Source of the DNA: Pseudomonadaceae bacterium
GTDB taxonomy: Bacteria > Pseudomonadota > Gammaproteobacteria > Pseudomonadales > Azotimanducaceae
Direction of reading: 5' to 3'
Assembly: GCA_024743175.1 (NCBI GenBank)
Contig: JANSXA010000007.1
Span: 186,001 to 250,000, forward strand
DNA length: 64,000 bases
The notes under the pieces were generated by a model. That model searched no databases, was not told the origin of the DNA, and saw nothing but the letters and a program-made list of their open reading frames with translations. Shown one piece after another: positions 8,569-16,389 of this stretch. Numbering within the stretch: the first letter of the stretch is position 1; the number at the start of each line of letters is the position of its first letter. The position numbers and the translations under genes are program-made.

Positions 8569-9948
8569 TCAAATGATTTCGAAGTAGCGGCCAAGTTGCC
8601 AGCTGTTGATATTGCGGTCGTACTGGTCACATTCCCACAAACGACTCATCACAAAATGTTCAACAAACGCCTCACCAAAGTGCTCAACCGCAATGGTTGA
8701 AGCCGCAAGGTTTTGCGCAGCCGTGCGCAGGTTACCCGGAAACTGTTTAGCGGCTGGCAGGCTGTCCTGGAGGTCGTAGGCGTTGCCTTCGACCGGTTTT
8801 CCAGGCTCAAGTTTCTCTTCGATACCCTGCAATGCTGCCGCCAGAACCGCACTGGCAACAAGGTAGGGATTACCGTCTGCGCCTCCCACCCGGCACTCAA
8901 TCCGCTGCGCTTTTGCTCCCCCGGGAATAACCCGCACGGCGGAGGTGCGATTTTCCACACCCCAGGTTGCAGCGGTGGGCGCCCAGGCCCCTTTGACGAG
9001 ACGTGTATAACTGTTGATAGTCGGCGCAATCAGGGCCAGAAGTTCTGGCAGGTATTTTTCCAGGCCCGCCACGGCGTGGCCCTGCAGAGCAGACATACCC
9101 GACTCATCTTCATCATCATAGAACGGATTGTTACCCTGCTCATCCTGCACTGAAAAATGGAAATGACCACTCTGACCTGGATAATCCATTGACCACTTGG
9201 CCATAAAGGTGCCCATCAGGCCGCTTTTCTGCAGATATACTTTGGTGAACGTTTTAAATAGATTCGCGCGATCGGCAGCTTCGATACCCAGCTTGGATTT
9301 CAGGGCGCCTTCCCAGACTCCAGGGCCGGTTTCACAATGCAAACCTTCGAGGTCACAATCCAGCGCCAGAGCATAGTCCATCAACCCGGAGAACAGCTCA
9401 GACTCCACCGATGTGCGTAGTACAGAATAGCCAAAGTTACCCGGGGTTAATGATTTTAGATTCTGGTAGCCTTTTTCACGCACGGAATGTGGCGTTTCTT
9501 CAAAAACAAAAAACTCATATTCAAATCCCGACCGGACCGTCAAACCCAGACGAGCATATCTATCCAGCACCCGCTGCAGAGTAGTGCGAGGACATATCGG
9601 GTGGGAGCTACCATCGGGCAGCACAAATTCTGCAACAAAATAAGGTACTGCTTCATCAGGCAGCCAACGCTCGGTTTCGACCAGCAGGCGGAAGCCAGTA
9701 TCGGGGAAGCCGGTGTGCCAGCCCGTATAACGGCTTGCCTCGTAGAGCTGGTCGTCCACATCCCAACCGAACACACAATCGCAGAAGCCACCCTGTTTCT
9801 GCAGCAGAGAGGCGAACTTGTCTATGTTCACGTACTTGCCACGGATAACACCGTCAATATCCGTCAAGCCTAATTTGACCTTGCTCACCCCTTTTTCCCG
9901 ATATTGGGCCAGTTTTTGATCCAATACTTCCTGATCTGCTTTGGACAA
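8569..9948 (-). CDS. glutamine synthetase family protein (gamma-glutamyl ligase, not GlnA)
   Basis: A 459-residue member of the glutamine synthetase family. The N-terminal beta-grasp (KVKLGLTDIDGVIRGKYV) is at about residues 21-38, the ATP/metal core includes SGHFHFSV, and the C-terminal signature NRTSAVRVIPG leads to RIECRVGGADGNPYLVASAVLAA. The GlnA adenylylation segment is not evident. Members of this type ligate glutamate to amines such as putrescine, ethanolamine or aniline derivatives. It is first in an operon with a GATase, YkvA and DUF6279 genes. The 396-bp region upstream holds its promoter and several DnaA-box-like sites. Confidence 0.9.
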   Translation of the reverse strand: MSKADQEVLDQKLAQYREKGVSKVKLGLTDIDGVIRGKYVNIDKFASLLQKQGGFCDCVFGWDVDDQLYEASRYTGWHTGFPDTGFRLLVETERWLPDEAVPYFVAEFVLPDGSSHPICPRTTLQRVLDRYARLGLTVRSGFEYEFFVFEETPHSVREKGYQNLKSLTPGNFGYSVLRTSVESELFSGLMDYALALDCDLEGLHCETGPGVWEGALKSKLGIEAADRANLFKTFTKVYLQKSGLMGTFMAKWSMDYPGQSGHFHFSVQDEQGNNPFYDDEDESGMSALQGHAVAGLEKYLPELLALIAPTINSYTRLVKGAWAPTAATWGVENRTSAVRVIPGGAKAQRIECRVGGADGNPYLVASAVLAAALQGIEEKLEPGKPVEGNAYDLQDSLPAAKQFPGNLRTAAQNLAASTIAVEHFGEAFVEHFVMSRLWECDQYDRNINSWQLGRYFEII

Positions 9949-10020
9949 GGGGAAACTCCGGTAAATGACTATTGACCGCTATTCTAGCGTGCTTAGCGCA
10001 GCTCACAATCGTGCTGTGCC

Positions 10021-10314
10021 TGTGGATAACTTTGAGGATAACTTTTGCAAAGGCCTGATTGAGGCGTTCGGGCTGATATTCCACGGAAAAGGGGTGTTAG
10101 AAGAAAATTCTCGTTTTTATCAATTAAATCATAGAGTTATGGATTCGAGGTAATACTGTAGATGAGAAAGTTGCTTCAATACAGCGACTGAAAAAGCGTT
10201 GTTGGCAATTGTGCATAAAGCTCGTGTCAGCAAAGTTAGTAGCTACTCACAAGCCAGCCTAGACTCAGTAACACAAATGTCACAATTCCACGTCACCTAC
10301 ACCCCTGTTGATAA
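10021..10314. promoter_or_regulatory. cluster of DnaA-box-like sequences
   Basis: Within the 396-bp gap 9949-10344, TGTGGATAA at 10021-10029 is the exact complement of the DnaA box TTATCCACA. TGTGCATAA at 10210-10218 also fits TTWTNCACA. TGAGGATAA at 10033-10041 and TGTTGATAA at 10306-10314 differ by one base. All are in one orientation. The first two form a 12-bp tandem repeat (TGWGGATAACTT). An AT-rich stretch lies at about 10106-10142. The region could be a DnaA-binding locus or a minor origin, but no dnaA, mnmG or rpmH gene is near. It must also contain the glutamine synthetase-like operon promoter, which I could not place. Confidence 0.4.
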
Positions 10315-10344
10315 CAGTTAGCGTGAGGAGATCAGGTCCAGCTT

Positions 10345-10644
10345 TTACTCCGGCAACCGCTGATCATCAGGCAGTTTCACACCTTCGGGAGAATCCAGAA
10401 TCGGCGAGAGTTCTGTAAAAACCTGTTCATCGTAGGCTGCGTTTTCAGGCTCAGGCAATAACAGACTGCGTGTCCAGGCTGCATCTGCTGCGGCCAGGGC
10501 CTCCCTGATCTGAACATCAAAATCGTCCGCAGACGCCGCGAGAACCTGGGGAGAAAGACCCACCAGCATAAGCAGTATGAGGGCCCTCAAAATGAGGGTC
10601 CTAGTGTACAAAGCGCAGCGACCAGTAAAACTGTGTGCCATCAT
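10345..10644 (-). CDS. small exported protein of unknown function
   Basis: A 99-residue protein with a signal peptide: a basic n-region, the hydrophobic core LILRALILLMLVGLSP and a likely cleavage after VLA (AxA-like). About 62 mature residues follow, acidic and proline-containing, with no cysteine and no recognised domain. The start is set at ATG 10644 because AGAAGGA sits seven bases upstream; this gives a 44-bp overlap with the TpsB-type gene. A TTG at 10590 would still keep a signal peptide. It is the last gene of the kinase/phosphatase/FHA/TpsB operon and is far too small, and lacks the secretion domain, to be a usual TpsA exoprotein. Confidence 0.7.
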   Translation of the reverse strand: MMAHSFTGRCALYTRTLILRALILLMLVGLSPQVLAASADDFDVQIREALAAADAAWTRSLLLPEPENAAYDEQVFTELSPILDSPEGVKLPDDQRLPE

Positions 10645-12574
10645 TTTCAATTCCTTCTGAACCTTTGTGAGTAAGTGGAAAAGCCAGCGTCAGACGGCTC
10701 GACAGAGCGCCATACGCAGACTGCAGTACTTGTCCTTCCCAACCAACCCCGGCACTGCTGAGGTGTGCCCAGGCCTCCGTGCCAGCTTTCTGTTCACCGT
10801 AAACCGCATCCCAGAACGTCCACCACTGGCCGAGCGGTGCGTTGAAGCGCAAAGAAGAACTGACAAACAGACCCTGATCCAGCAGTACCTGACCCTGGGC
10901 AAAACCTTTGCTGGCAGCAGGCCCAGCAGCATTCAATCTGAGCGTGGGTGGCAACTCTGTCTGACTCAATTGCCAGCGCGCATCAAACACCAGTTTGGGT
11001 TGTTGGCCCTCAGCAAACCAGTCTTGCGTGAATGGCAGCGGCATCCAGGCATTCAGGTCACCACGCAGGCGCCAGTAAAAATCGTCCTGCCCGGGTCGGG
11101 TGTTGTCCAGATCACCTACCAGGGCCTGCAGCGACCCTTGCGCTGCAATCTTCTGCTCATCCCACAGCTGATGCCCTTCTAACGCAGAGGCGACAAATAC
11201 AGCACGCTGATCAAGCAGATCGTCCCAATTGAAACTATGCACCCCTGCACTGTGGGTTAACTCACGTCGTCGGGTACGGGTAAACATGCGGGTGTCGGTG
11301 AGATAGGCATCAAACAGCAGACCGTCACCTGCTGACAGCGCGCTGCCATTTTCCAGCTGCAGGTCTGCATAAGACAGGTAACCGGCTGCATCAAATTGAC
11401 CCCCAAAAACCGGTGCGGCATATCCCAGCTGCAGAAATTGATGGGCGCTGTTGTCGAGGGTCGTAAACGCTTTTGCCGTCATCACATCACCGGTACCGCG
11501 TGGATTATTCCAACGACCCGTGAGCGAGAGACGTTCTTCACCAAGGTCCTCAATGCCATAGTTATCCACACCCACTGAACCGGCGAACTTCTGATGTTGT
11601 TTGACCTCCAGCACCATTTCACTTTCGCCCACTTCAGCCCCGGGTTGAAAGTAAACTTCTGCCTGCACGCCCAGTTGACGGTTGAGCGTGTTTAACCGGG
11701 TTTCGATGGCATCTTTTTCAACCCGCTTGCCGAGCAGGTCTGTAAACCCAGCATGCAACCGGGCCGTATCTTCATTGTTCACACGGATGCTGGACAGTTG
11801 ACCAAAAGCCACTTCAATCCGGATTGTTGAATCTGCAACTTCCTGAGTAGGAATATAGGCAGTAGCCAGAATAAAGCCTTCTTCACGCAGCCATTCCTGC
11901 AGCGATTTGGCCAGCTGCTCCAGCTGCAGTAAAGACACGCCGCGTTTCTTTTTCTGCGCAGCCACCAGTGCTTTCAGATCCTGCAGATCCCCGCGAGACA
12001 AAGAAACCGCTTCATCATGCACACCTATGGCGTTTAAAAAACGCGCTACTTCCGTGAGTTCAGCATTGCTGAAACCATGCGCAAGGGGTGCGTCATTACG
12101 TTTCAGTTCCTGCAATCCAGCTGCGAGCAAAGCCTCGGCGGGCTCGCCAAATCTGCTCTGTAAATCTTCGGGTACCTGCCAGCGCACCAGATCAATCTCA
12201 AACGTGGGCGCGGTCGCAGGATTAGGATCGCGCTCGCTGACCGGCGGTATTAATGTTGCAAACGACATCAATGGCAGCGCCAGCGCGACCAGCACAACCA
12301 CCAGCAGCAGCGACCACATCAACCAGGGTTGTCGCTGCACACTTTGTACAGATTCAGGAAAGCTCTCAGAGCGGCGCAGGGTTGTCTCCAGATCAAACCG
12401 AGGCACGGTGTCATCAACGCCTCTGGCAGGCTGACCTTCATTCACCTTGGCAAACTTCCTGATGACCTGGCGGCGTGCTTCACGATACTCAAGCAAAGAA
12501 ATTTCTCCGGCTGCGTGTGCTTTGGCGACACGCCGCAAACGGGTTGATTCAGGCGACAAGGTTAACAGGCTCAT
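10601..12574 (-). CDS. TpsB/ShlB-FhaC family outer-membrane transporter with N-terminal cytoplasmic domain and membrane helix
   Basis: A 657-residue two-partner-secretion pore of the Omp85 superfamily. The N-terminus is abnormal: residues 8-42 look like a SHOCT-type helical hairpin (AAGEISLLEYREARRQ), then a linker, then a hydrophobic helix at 84-106. After a helical region (about 130-210), POTRA-like units occupy about 214-325 (one containing GFILATAYIPTQEV), and a beta-barrel about 330-657 (GVDNYG, NNPRGTGD). The loop-6 VRGY/F motif reads SKGF (555-558). The last strand is FYWSLRF. Whether residues 84-106 stay as an inner-membrane anchor or are cut after SFA (104-106) as a long signal peptide is open. 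Start overlaps the kinase stop by 4 bp. Confidence 0.88.
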   Translation of the reverse strand: MSLLTLSPESTRLRRVAKAHAAGEISLLEYREARRQVIRKFAKVNEGQPARGVDDTVPRFDLETTLRRSESFPESVQSVQRQPWLMWSLLLVVVLVALALPLMSFATLIPPVSERDPNPATAPTFEIDLVRWQVPEDLQSRFGEPAEALLAAGLQELKRNDAPLAHGFSNAELTEVARFLNAIGVHDEAVSLSRGDLQDLKALVAAQKKKRGVSLLQLEQLAKSLQEWLREEGFILATAYIPTQEVADSTIRIEVAFGQLSSIRVNNEDTARLHAGFTDLLGKRVEKDAIETRLNTLNRQLGVQAEVYFQPGAEVGESEMVLEVKQHQKFAGSVGVDNYGIEDLGEERLSLTGRWNNPRGTGDVMTAKAFTTLDNSAHQFLQLGYAAPVFGGQFDAAGYLSYADLQLENGSALSAGDGLLFDAYLTDTRMFTRTRRRELTHSAGVHSFNWDDLLDQRAVFVASALEGHQLWDEQKIAAQGSLQALVGDLDNTRPGQDDFYWRLRGDLNAWMPLPFTQDWFAEGQQPKLVFDARWQLSQTELPPTLRLNAAGPAASKGFAQGQVLLDQGLFVSSSLRFNAPLGQWWTFWDAVYGEQKAGTEAWAHLSSAGVGWEGQVLQSAYGALSSRLTLAFPLTHKGSEGIENDGTQFYWSLRFVH

Positions 12575-15207
12575 GACACTTCCCGCACCAGGCGGAAGCC
12601 TGTCTGCTGATCACCCTGAGCGGCAATTTCGCGTTGCGTTTCAACCTGACATCGTTCTATGGGATCACTGAAAGTACCCCCACGAGCCACGTAGCTCGCC
12701 TGGTCTTTCACCAGCTCCTGGGCATTGCCCAGCACATGAACAAGACCCAGGGGATTCGCGGCCCCGTTCTCCGACGCAAGCATGGCATCACCACGACGCA
12801 CACCGCCAATATCGATACGACAATTACGGTTCGGGTCGGGTTTGCCCTGGGCCGCCTGCTGCCACTCGTTCACCGTTGGCAGACGGTAAGTGTAGCCCGT
12901 GCGTTGGCTCAACCAGCTGGCATAAGCTTCAACGACGTCAACCGCCATGCCGGTGACGGGCAAATGTTCTTCTGCCGCAGCAACACACAACTTGGTTTCA
13001 GCACAGAAGAGATTCACATCCCGCCAGCTTATTTCGTATTTACTGATGGCAAACTTAGCCAGCTTCTGATCACCCGGTACCACCACCAGACGCGGGCCTC
13101 GCTGATCCTGGCTGACCTGGTCAGCGCAGAAACTACCTCTGCCGCTGGCATTACCGTTACCCACCAGATAGTGGAGCGAACAGGGATCCAGCTGCTGCTC
13201 CTGCAATTGCTGCATGCCACTGAACCGCGCCAGCGCCTGTTTTTTCAGCGAATAAGCACGGTCCGGGTCCACGGCACCCAGGCGATTGATACATTCACCC
13301 AGTCGTGTACCGATCTGGTCACGCAGCTGTTCAGTATGGCTCGGATGCGCCGCAGTTAACCGATCAAGCTTGCTGGCAATCTGACCAACATCCAGACGCA
13401 GACAGCTCACGGCCAGCGAGGCTGACATCTGTTGTTGTAAGCGCTGCGCCGTTTGCACCTGCACCTGAGCTTCTTTGCGCACCTGCGCACTGGTTAGGGC
13501 AGCGTCAAAACTGTCCTGTAAAGCTTGCCACTGAGCGCCATCAAAAATCCTGCCCTGCACGTCCGACCAGGTTTGCTGCGCAAGTTGAATATCACGATTG
13601 ATAAGCGCCTGCTGCAACTGCGTTGCGGCGTAGTCAACCAGCTCTATCTGGGCTGCAGCCAGAGGGGTTGAGTGTGCAAAGTAAGCCTGCGCCTGACGGG
13701 TTAAGATCTCAAACCGGTTCAACCACTGAGGTGTGATCGCCTCCTCCGCCAGCGCGTCCAGCGCGTTCAACAAGCGTTCATGCAGATCACTTCGCGCTTG
13801 TGACAGCTCACCAAACTGCTGCCCCGCTTCAAATTGAACAAACGCTGTGGGTAGATCCGTCGTGGCGGATATGTGCTCCGTATACAACTGCTCGATGCGC
13901 GCACTGATCTGATCATAGGGATAGATCTCGTCAGCACCATTCAGATTTTGTCCTGCCGCAACCGCCGGACTCAGGGCTCGCAAGGTCTGCAGTTCCGCAA
14001 ACAACTGGCGCTCCCAGCTGGTGTCAAAGGCTGGTTCATCTAACAATTTTTCTATTCTGCTTATCTGCGCATCGACCAGCGTTTCCTGCCGGACCTCTTC
14101 TTTCACCTCGTTTATGGACGCTGTGTCCTGCAGAGCAACCAGCACAAGGCTTGCCGTTACCAGCCCGGCTGTGGCCACCAGCGACCAGTTGCGCCAGGGT
14201 GACGGCGCAAACAGACCGGCAAAAACTTCCTGCACATCTGCAGGTCGATCCTGACGGTTCAACTGCAGCGCCTTCTCCAGAATGCGCCAGCGACGTCGCG
14301 ATAAAGACTTGATACGTTCAGGCTTGAGGCCTTCCCGGGCCGCCTCATTCGCTGGCACTCTGCCGTAAGGATGATGTCCGGTTAACACCATGTAGATGAC
14401 AATCCCCAGCGAGAAGATATCATCCCTGGGTTCCGGATTATCGCCGTTCAACATTTCCCGGCTGGCATAAGCTGGGGTGAGGGCAGCCAGGCGCGCTGGA
14501 TCGAAGTCAGTGTCTTCAGAACCGGAATTCATGCGCATGGCACGTGCGATGCCAAAATCCAGTATTTTTGCGACCTTTTTCTGCGTGATGAAGATATTGC
14601 CGGGCTTGAAATCAGCATGCACAACTTCTTCTTCGTGAGCATGTTTCAGGCCAAGCACCATGCCTTCAATGATTTTCCAGGCCAACTCTTCAGGCAAACC
14701 AGACGGATAAGCTTTCAGCAGGTCGGCCAGCTCCTCACCTTCCAGCAGTTCCATGGTAATGAACGGTACATCTTCATCTTTGTCAAAATCGAAAATAGAA
14801 ACAATATTGCTGTGGCGCAGACCTTGAGATTTTGACGCCTCGCGCTCCAGCGCAATAAACGCCTCAGGATGATGACGAAAGTCGTTGTTGAGAATTTTGA
14901 CCGCGACATAAGGCTGGGTACCACGGGCTTCCACTTTACGCAGGTCTTTTGCACGGAAAACACTGCCCATACCGCCAGAGCCAATAAGTTCCTCAAGTAC
15001 AAATCGTTGCTTCAGCACTTTCGGTGCTTCGTCGGAGTTACCTGCACCGGCATGGGTATGGCTACGCCAGCTGACCTGGCTCGCCGTTGCAGTTGTTTCA
15101 CTAGGGTCGCGCATGACCGTCATATCTTCACGCAGGCCATCTTCACGCAGCAAAGTGGCGTCAGTTACGCTGTTGTCGTTGATATTTTCGTCACTGATCT
15201 TTTCCAT
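12571..15207 (-). CDS. Hanks-type Ser/Thr protein kinase with periplasmic C-terminal FGE-like domain
   Basis: An 878-residue protein. The kinase domain spans about 69-335: glycine loop GSGGMGSV (76-83), VAVK Lys104, catalytic loop HADFKPGN (197-204, Asp199) and DFG at 217-219. The usual HRD Arg is replaced by Ala and the APE-like motif reads SRE. One membrane helix lies at 341-360. Residues 361-700 are mostly helical and would be periplasmic. Residues 704-875 are a formylglycine-generating-enzyme/SUMF1-type domain (LGNAQELVKD, ARGGTF, GFRLVR), probably a binding rather than catalytic module here. It follows the PP2C gene by 2 bp and overlaps the TpsB gene by 4 bp. Confidence 0.92.
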   Translation of the reverse strand: MEKISDENINDNSVTDATLLREDGLREDMTVMRDPSETTATASQVSWRSHTHAGAGNSDEAPKVLKQRFVLEELIGSGGMGSVFRAKDLRKVEARGTQPYVAVKILNNDFRHHPEAFIALEREASKSQGLRHSNIVSIFDFDKDEDVPFITMELLEGEELADLLKAYPSGLPEELAWKIIEGMVLGLKHAHEEEVVHADFKPGNIFITQKKVAKILDFGIARAMRMNSGSEDTDFDPARLAALTPAYASREMLNGDNPEPRDDIFSLGIVIYMVLTGHHPYGRVPANEAAREGLKPERIKSLSRRRWRILEKALQLNRQDRPADVQEVFAGLFAPSPWRNWSLVATAGLVTASLVLVALQDTASINEVKEEVRQETLVDAQISRIEKLLDEPAFDTSWERQLFAELQTLRALSPAVAAGQNLNGADEIYPYDQISARIEQLYTEHISATTDLPTAFVQFEAGQQFGELSQARSDLHERLLNALDALAEEAITPQWLNRFEILTRQAQAYFAHSTPLAAAQIELVDYAATQLQQALINRDIQLAQQTWSDVQGRIFDGAQWQALQDSFDAALTSAQVRKEAQVQVQTAQRLQQQMSASLAVSCLRLDVGQIASKLDRLTAAHPSHTEQLRDQIGTRLGECINRLGAVDPDRAYSLKKQALARFSGMQQLQEQQLDPCSLHYLVGNGNASGRGSFCADQVSQDQRGPRLVVVPGDQKLAKFAISKYEISWRDVNLFCAETKLCVAAAEEHLPVTGMAVDVVEAYASWLSQRTGYTYRLPTVNEWQQAAQGKPDPNRNCRIDIGGVRRGDAMLASENGAANPLGLVHVLGNAQELVKDQASYVARGGTFSDPIERCQVETQREIAAQGDQQTGFRLVREVS

Positions 15208-15209
15208 CG

Positions 15210-15920
15210 TCAGTGCTCCGCCCGCGCTACAACCAGGGAAACATTATCCCGCGCCGGACCCTGCAGGCAGTCCCGCATCAGCAGCGTGACGGCTTTGTCT
15301 ACATCGTGCTGTAAAGCCTCGTAAATAGACTGCGGTTCTATTTCCCGATATAGGCCATCCGTACAGAGCAGCATCGTGTCACCAGGCTGAACATCAAACA
15401 CGGCAACATCGAGGTGCAGGTCACGCTGACCACCTACCGCACGGGTAATGATGTGCGTATCGGTGTTGAGCGCCTCATCTTCGGTAATACCACCGCTGTC
15501 TAACAGGTCGGACACGGGATTGTGATCACGGGTGATCTGACTCATGAGGCGCCCACGCATTCGATACAAGCGACTATCACCAGCCCACAGCGCAACGCCT
15601 GTTTCGCCGCGTACGATCAACACAACCACTGTGCTGCCGACAGTGTTGCCGTCGCACTGGGTGCGTGCATGACGCCGTAAATGGTCATTCACTTCCAGCA
15701 TCCCGTCTTCCACCAGATCAACACATTCACTGAGGTCTTGAGATAGATTCAGGTCAGCAAGCATCTGCGCAATAGTTTCGCTGGCATAGTCGCCTGCTTT
15801 GTGTCCACCCATGCCATCAGCAACCGCCCACAAACCCAGGTGAGAGGAAGCGAACACAGCGTCTTCGTTTCTCGTCCGCCGGTTCCCGCGATGACTGTCG
15901 CTGGCGCTGGACCAATCCAT
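15210..15920 (-). CDS. PP2C family Ser/Thr protein phosphatase
   Basis: A 236-residue stand-alone PP2C phosphatase of the bacterial Stp1/PppA type. Metal-binding residues are visible: Asp20 (RNEDAVF), the VADGMGGH motif with Asp35, TDG Asp188, and the DNVSLVV motif with Asp225. The N-terminal RGNRRTRNED arginines fit phosphate binding. It should remove phosphate from Ser/Thr of the kinase and its targets. It is placed 2 bp from both the FHA gene and the kinase gene, so the three are surely co-expressed and form a writer, eraser and reader set. Confidence 0.93.
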   Translation of the reverse strand: MDWSSASDSHRGNRRTRNEDAVFASSHLGLWAVADGMGGHKAGDYASETIAQMLADLNLSQDLSECVDLVEDGMLEVNDHLRRHARTQCDGNTVGSTVVVLIVRGETGVALWAGDSRLYRMRGRLMSQITRDHNPVSDLLDSGGITEDEALNTDTHIITRAVGGQRDLHLDVAVFDVQPGDTMLLCTDGLYREIEPQSIYEALQHDVDKAVTLLMRDCLQGPARDNVSLVVARAEH

Positions 15921-15922
15921 AA

Positions 15923-16267
15923 CTAATCTTGTCTGAAGTGAATGGGGGCACCAACATGCAGTGGCTCGCCCAGCGATATCCAGCCTGCGCCCCAGAGTTT
16001 TATACGATCGCGATGAACCAGAGTAACCTGCTCGTCTTCTGTCTGCACAAAAGTGCCGTTGGTGCTTTCATCGATCAGGTAGAAATCTTTGTGGTGTCGC
16101 TCAATTCGAGCATGAATGCGAGAGGTCAGTTCACGGTCAACAACGAAGTCGCAACCCGGCATTTTGCCAAGTCGAAAAGAAGCCCCATCTGCCACCGCCT
16201 GAGCGGCCACAGCAGAGTGGTGACCATTGTGTTCAAGAACCAGGCAAGGATCTGTCTGCGCATCCAT
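15923..16267 (-). CDS. FHA domain protein (phosphothreonine reader)
   Basis: A small protein consisting almost only of a forkhead-associated domain. The expected FHA residues are present: Gly-Lys in the position of GR (RLGKMPGCDF), SRIHA and STNGTFV. It would bind phosphothreonine peptides, most likely on the kinase encoded two genes downstream. The start is put at ATG 16267 (114 residues); an in-frame GTG at 16282 adds five residues, and neither has a strong ribosome-binding site. It is the first gene of the five-gene operon running leftward to 10345, so the promoter should lie in 16268-16352. Confidence 0.88.
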   Translation of the reverse strand: MDAQTDPCLVLEHNGHHSAVAAQAVADGASFRLGKMPGCDFVVDRELTSRIHARIERHHKDFYLIDESTNGTFVQTEDEQVTLVHRDRIKLWGAGWISLGEPLHVGAPIHFRQD

Positions 16268-16352
16268 GTCGCAACTACCCACATTATCGATTTGATAACG
16301 ACAAGGATAGGCAACGACCGCCCGCTATAACGTGCGGTACTTCACAAGTGAC

Positions 16353-16375
16353 GGCGCGCTGGGCCGTAGCGCGCC
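16353..16375 (-). terminator. GC-rich hairpin after the cnoX-like gene
   Basis: An 8-bp perfect stem (GGCGCGCT / AGCGCGCC) with a 7-nt loop lies 15 bp past the stop of the leftward thioredoxin-like gene and before the FHA operon. There is no T-run directly after it in the leftward direction, so its terminator role is uncertain. It does separate the two leftward transcription units. Confidence 0.45.
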
Positions 16376-16389
16376 CCTGAGTGCGGTTT

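Noticed and set aside
10305-10317. CTGTTGATAACAG as a clean DnaA box
   Set aside because: It is also a 5-bp palindrome, so it could be a repressor site; only counted as a one-mismatch member of the cluster.
10345-16282. Type VI secretion regulatory locus
   Set aside because: The kinase, phosphatase and FHA trio resembles T6SS regulators, but no Tss structural gene is present and a TpsB pore takes their place.
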